Assembly: GCA_949299505.1 (NCBI GenBank) | Contig: CASGAS010000011.1 | Coordinates: 1-33,333, forward strand | Length of the DNA stretch: 33,333 bases | Source: an uncultured Eubacteriales bacterium | Lineage (GTDB): Bacteria; Bacillota; Clostridia; Oscillospirales; Acutalibacteraceae | Direction: 5' to 3' | Shown: one piece after another, positions 30,123 to 33,333 of the stretch | How positions within the stretch are numbered: position 1 is the first letter of the stretch | Layout: the number at the start of each line of letters is the position of its first letter | Program-made: the position numbers and the translations under genes | Notes under the pieces: model-generated | What the model was told of the DNA's origin: nothing | The model's input: the letters and a program-made list of their open reading frames with translations, nothing else | Databases searched by the model: none

Positions 30123-32357
30123 ATGCCGAGAAAACCGAGAAAGACCGAAGAAAAGCCGGAACTGCAGCCGAACGCGCATATTTTAGGCGCGGGCGAGGTC
30201 GTCGAGCAGGACATTACCGAAACGCTTGAGACAAACTACATGCCCTACGCCATGAGCGTTATCCTTTCGCGCGCCATCCCGGAAATTGACGGCTTCAAGC
30301 CGTCGCACAGAAAGCTTCTGTACACCATGTATAAAATGGGGCTGCTCTCCGGCGGCACCATCAAATCCGCCAACATCGTCGGCCGGACCATGCAGCTCAA
30401 CCCCCACGGCGACGGCCCGATTTATGAGACGATGGTTCGCTTGACGCGCGGCAACGAGGCGCTTTTGCACCCGTATATCCAGTCAAAAGGCAATTTCGGC
30501 AAGGCGTATTCGCGCAATATGCAGTACGCCGCCTCCCGGTATACGGAGGCGAAGCTCGAGCCCATTGCCGCCGAGCTGTTCGCCGACATTGACAAGGACA
30601 CCGTCGATTTTGTGGACAACTACGACAGCACCATGAAAGAACCGACGCTTTTCCCCGTGACGTTCCCTTCGGTGCTTGTCAACGCCAACACCGGCATCGC
30701 GGTCGGCATGGCGTCGTCGATTTGCTCGTTTAATCTGCGCGAGGTGTGCGAGGCGACGCAGGCGCTGATAAAAGATGCGGATTTTGACGTTTCCGAGATT
30801 TTGCGCGCGCCGGATTTTGTCGGCGGCGGGCAGATTGTCTATGACGAAGCGCAGATGCAGGAAATTTTCCGCACGGGGCGCGGGTCGTTTAAGGTCCGCT
30901 CCAAATATACGGTCGACAAAGCGAACCACTGCATCGACGTCACGCAGATTCCGCCGACAACGACGGCCGAAGCCATCATTGAAAAAATCGTGGAAAAGGT
31001 CAAAAGCGGCGCGGCGCGCGAGATTGCCGACGTGCGCGACGAGACCGACAAAAAGGGTCTTAAAATCACCATCGACTATAAGCGCGGCACGGACCCGGAC
31101 AAGCTGATGAAAAAGCTGTTCCGCTCGACGCCGCTGGAGGACTCCTTCGCCTGCAACTTCAACGTGCTTATCGCCGGCGTGCCGCGCGTGCTCGGCGTGC
31201 GCGACCTGCTGCTCGAGTGGATCGCGTTCCGTTCGGAATGCGTGCGCCGCCGCACCTATTTTGAGCTGGCGCGCGCCAAGGAACGCCTGCATTTGCTGGA
31301 GGGCCTCCAGAAGATTTTGCTCGATATTGACAAGGCGATTCGCATCATCCGTTCGACGGATGAGGAGGCCGAGGTCGTGCCGAACCTGATGATCGGTTTC
31401 GGCATTGACAAAACGCAGGCGGAGTACGTCGCCGAAATCAAGCTGCGCCATTTGAACCGGGAATATATCCTTAAGCGTACTGCCGACATCGCCCAGCTGC
31501 GCGAGCAGATTGCGGATATGGAGGATATTCTGCAAAGCCGTGCGCGCGTCAAGCGCATCCTTGTGTCGGAGCTGCGCGCCGTCGTGGAAAAATACGCCAT
31601 CCCGCGCCGCAGCGAGATTGTGTACGCCGAAGCCGGCGAGGACGAGGATGAGACGGAGGAAATCCCCGATTATCCCGTCCACCTGTTCTTTACAAAGGGC
31701 GGGTATTTCAAAAAAATCACGCCGCAGTCTTTGCGCATGAGCGGCGAGCAGAAGCTCAAGGAGGGCGACAGCCTGCTTTTGAGCATGGAGGCGACCAACA
31801 GCACGGATTTGCTGTTCTTTACCGATCGCTGCCAGGTGTATAAGGCGAAAGCGGCGGATTTTGAGGACACCAAGGCCAGCGCCCTGGGCGATTATGTGCC
31901 GACGAAGCTGCACATGGATCCGGGCGAAGCGGCCGTTTATATGGCGGTCACGACCGATTACCGCGGGTATATGCTGTTCTTCTTTGAAAACGGCCGCCTT
32001 GCCAAGGTCGACCTTTCCGCTTACGCGACCAAGACGAACCGCAAAAAGCTGATTAAAGCCTATTGCGAAAAATTCCCCGTCGCCACCATGCTGCAAATCG
32101 AAGCGGACCGGGAGCTTGTCGTGCAATCCTCCTCGGGACGCATATTGCTGCTGAACACCGGCGCCGTCGCGCCGAAAACGACCAAAGATACCCAGGGCGT
32201 TATGGTCATGACGCTCAAAAAGGGCCACCGCGTCGCGCTGGTGCGCGATTACCGCGAAGGGGAATTCCAAAAGCCGGCGCGGTACCGCACCCGCACGCTG
32301 CCCGCCGCCGGCGCGCTGCTGTCCGCCGAGGATGCCGGCGAGCAGCTGTCCTTATAA
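30123..32357 (+). CDS. parC: Type IIA DNA topoisomerase, subunit A (ParC/GyrA-like)
   Basis: This 744-residue DNA-cleaving subunit has its catalytic tyrosine at Tyr140 in AASRYTEAKLEPIAAELF. ETNYMPYAMSVILSRAIPEI and GFKPSHRKLLYTMY match the start of the breakage-reunion domain. PTLFPVTFPSVLVNANTGIAVGMA is the usual tower-region motif (seen in two overlapping parts). The C-terminal third is a beta-propeller-like DNA-wrapping domain, but I see no GyrA box (QRRGGKG), which points to a topoisomerase IV-like rather than supercoiling enzyme. In the quinolone region the sequence reads NPHGDGPIYE (93-102), with glycine where serine is usual. GGGGGAGGAGA lies before ATG. Confidence 0.9.
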   Translation: MPRKPRKTEEKPELQPNAHILGAGEVVEQDITETLETNYMPYAMSVILSRAIPEIDGFKPSHRKLLYTMYKMGLLSGGTIKSANIVGRTMQLNPHGDGPIYETMVRLTRGNEALLHPYIQSKGNFGKAYSRNMQYAASRYTEAKLEPIAAELFADIDKDTVDFVDNYDSTMKEPTLFPVTFPSVLVNANTGIAVGMASSICSFNLREVCEATQALIKDADFDVSEILRAPDFVGGGQIVYDEAQMQEIFRTGRGSFKVRSKYTVDKANHCIDVTQIPPTTTAEAIIEKIVEKVKSGAAREIADVRDETDKKGLKITIDYKRGTDPDKLMKKLFRSTPLEDSFACNFNVLIAGVPRVLGVRDLLLEWIAFRSECVRRRTYFELARAKERLHLLEGLQKILLDIDKAIRIIRSTDEEAEVVPNLMIGFGIDKTQAEYVAEIKLRHLNREYILKRTADIAQLREQIADMEDILQSRARVKRILVSELRAVVEKYAIPRRSEIVYAEAGEDEDETEEIPDYPVHLFFTKGGYFKKITPQSLRMSGEQKLKEGDSLLLSMEATNSTDLLFFTDRCQVYKAKAADFEDTKASALGDYVPTKLHMDPGEAAVYMAVTTDYRGYMLFFFENGRLAKVDLSAYATKTNRKKLIKAYCEKFPVATMLQIEADRELVVQSSSGRILLLNTGAVAPKTTKDTQGVMVMTLKKGHRVALVRDYREGEFQKPARYRTRTLPAAGALLSAEDAGEQLSL

Positions 32358-32398
32358 AGCCGTTTATTTGCCGTTCTTATAAAAAGGGAGGAACCGGT

Positions 32399-32416
32399 AT
32401 GAAACGAACGCTTTGA
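32399..32416 (+). other. Apparent start of the GH16 gene, cut by an in-frame TGA
   Basis: ATG at 32399 has a good ribosome binding site (GGGAGG, 32386-32391). It reads Met-Lys-Arg-Thr-Leu and then TGA (32414-32416), in the same frame as the GH16 protein. The next residues, KRCLALLFAAVLLVCACAC, complete a typical lipoprotein signal peptide. A one-base change from a sense codon such as TGG or CGA explains it. Confidence 0.8.
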
Positions 32417-32431
32417 AAACGCTGTCTTGCT

Positions 32432-33283
32432 TTGCTTTTCGCCGCCGTGCTTTTGGTTTGCGCCTGCGCCTGTTCGCGTGTGCAGACCCCGCAGGCGGAC
32501 AAAACGCTGGACTTAAGCGGCATGGAACTTGTCTTTGAAGAAAACTTCGACGGCCCGCTTGATGCGACGCGCTGGCGGACCACGCGCGGGGAAGGGGCGC
32601 GCCGCGGCGGCTACTGGGACCCGGCGCAGTGCTTTACGGAAGACGGGAACCTGATCATCCGCACCGAGTATAAGGAGGACGGCCCCAAGGGTCCGGGCTG
32701 GTACACCGGCACCTGCACGACCGACGGCCTGCAGGAGTTCACCTACGGCTATTTTGAGGCGCGCTGCAAGGCGCCCGCCGCCGGAGGACTGTGGAGCGCG
32801 TTCTGGCTGCAGTCGGAGACGATGGGCGACGAGACCGAGGGCGGCAAAAACGGCGCGGAAATCGACGTCATGGAGTCGCCGTACTACAACGACCCGAAAA
32901 AGGATACGGAAACCTACCGCAACACGACGATGCACACGATTCACATCGACGGCTACGGCGACAAGCATCAGTCGAAGGGCTCCGGCGAGTTCCGGGTCGA
33001 CCGCGACATGTACAACGAGTTCAACACCTACGGCGTTTTGTGGACGCCGGACGAGTACGTGTTCTACATCAACGGGCAGGAGACCTGGCGCACGGACTTC
33101 GGCGTGTCGCAGTCCCCGGAATTTCTGCTTTTGACCGTGGAAATCGCCGGTAAGGACGGCAGCGCGGACCCGGACAACCAAAACAACCGGTATTCCTGGT
33201 CGGGCGACATCCGCGACAACCCCGAGGGGACCTTCCCGGTCGATTTTGTTGTCGACTATGTGCGCGTGTACCAATTTGCCTGA
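32432..33283 (+). CDS. GH16 family glycoside hydrolase lipoprotein, N-terminus interrupted
   Basis: The uninterrupted frame gives 283 residues from TTG 32432. The mature protein is a GH16 beta-jelly-roll: LVFEENFDGPLDATRW near the start, FTYGYFEARCKAP, SAFWLQS, and the catalytic motif GAEIDVMES with E (32858-32860), D and E (32873-32875). A C-terminal VDFVVDYVRVYQF closes the fold. GH16 enzymes cleave beta-1,3 or mixed-linked glucans and some galactans; the EIDVME form fits laminarinase/lichenase-like subfamilies. A lipobox-like VCAC precedes CSRVQTP. The natural start appears to be ATG 32399, separated by an in-frame TGA, so the gene is a nonsense mutant, a sequencing error, or is read from a poor internal start. 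No promoter is seen after parC. Confidence 0.85.
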   Translation: MLFAAVLLVCACACSRVQTPQADKTLDLSGMELVFEENFDGPLDATRWRTTRGEGARRGGYWDPAQCFTEDGNLIIRTEYKEDGPKGPGWYTGTCTTDGLQEFTYGYFEARCKAPAAGGLWSAFWLQSETMGDETEGGKNGAEIDVMESPYYNDPKKDTETYRNTTMHTIHIDGYGDKHQSKGSGEFRVDRDMYNEFNTYGVLWTPDEYVFYINGQETWRTDFGVSQSPEFLLLTVEIAGKDGSADPDNQNNRYSWSGDIRDNPEGTFPVDFVVDYVRVYQFA

Positions 33284-33294
33284 ACCGCATAAAA

Positions 33295-33333
33295 AGCAGC
33301 CGCTTTCCGTTTTGGAAAGCGGCTGTTCGTTTT
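33295..33333 (+). terminator. Strong intrinsic terminator after GH16
   Basis: CAGCCGCTTTCC (33297-33308), loop GTTTT, GGAAAGCGGCTG (33314-33325), with A/T pairs extending the base and CGTTTT to the window end. A 12-bp perfect stem ends the parE-parC-GH16 transcript. Confidence 0.85.

Noticed and set aside
30483-32270. 595-codon minus-strand frame opposite parC
   Set aside because: The parC motifs are intact on the plus strand; the antisense product has no recognisable domain.
32414-32416. Selenocysteine or recoded TGA in the GH16 gene
   Set aside because: The position is within a signal peptide, no conserved Sec site exists there, I see no obvious SECIS-like stem directly after it, and TGA ends many other genes here.
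1-33333. CRISPR arrays, tRNA/rRNA genes, insertion sequences or prophage
   Set aside because: No spaced direct-repeat array, no tRNA-like cloverleaf in the few gaps, and no transposase, integrase or phage structural motif was seen.

Overview
The window is a gene-dense stretch of chromosome from a GC-rich member of the Firmicutes, most likely class Clostridia near the Oscillospirales/Ruminococcaceae. That placement is inference. It rests on the gene orders c-di-AMP phosphodiesterase-rplI-dnaB and tilS-hpt-ftsH, an RNase J, strong GGAGG-type ribosome binding sites, sigma-A-type promoters with 17-18 base spacers, TTG/GTG starts, and the protein families present. I see no phage, insertion sequence, CRISPR array, tRNA or rRNA. 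Most genes lie on the plus strand; only thyX and a marR-MATE pair are on the minus strand.

Region 1 (1-1298): the 3' end of a metallophosphoesterase with a C-terminal membrane tail, then about 370 bases without a gene but packed with hairpins. Two copies of an identical 32-base palindrome bracket this stretch.

Region 2 (1299-12762): a tandem-domain ThyX (minus) is divergently transcribed from a thymidylate-kinase-like gene, with facing promoters in the gap. The kinase starts a long plus-strand run with short gaps or 4-base overlaps: DUF2156 protein, GNAT acetyltransferase, DJ-1/PfpI protein, 5-formyl-THF cyclo-ligase, MltG, U32 peptidase-family protein, NAT_N/GNAT_C acyltransferase, class B penicillin-binding protein and HAD phosphatase. 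It mixes dTTP/folate metabolism with cell-wall synthesis.

Region 3 (12763-15624): hisH-hisF behind their own promoter and a leader with an inverted repeat, followed by a protein that looks like a phosphohexomutase whose catalytic loops have all been lost.

Region 4 (15621-25502): a near-consensus promoter drives RNase J, a GdpP-type c-di-AMP phosphodiesterase, ribosomal protein bL9, DnaB helicase, TilS, Hpt and FtsH, closed by a hairpin. A second promoter-like site lies inside tilS ahead of hpt-ftsH.

Region 5 (25503-33333): a small nitroreductase, a bidirectional terminator, a minus-strand marR-MATE efflux operon with a palindromic operator candidate, then a divergent type IIA topoisomerase pair (parE-parC type) and a GH16 glycosidase lipoprotein gene whose signal peptide is cut by an in-frame TGA. 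A strong terminator ends the window.

The items most worth a second look are the phosphohexomutase-like pseudoenzyme, the tandem ThyX whose halves keep complementary motifs, the broken GH16 start, the hairpin cluster at 935-1274, and the topoisomerase A subunit with glycine at the quinolone-contact serine position.
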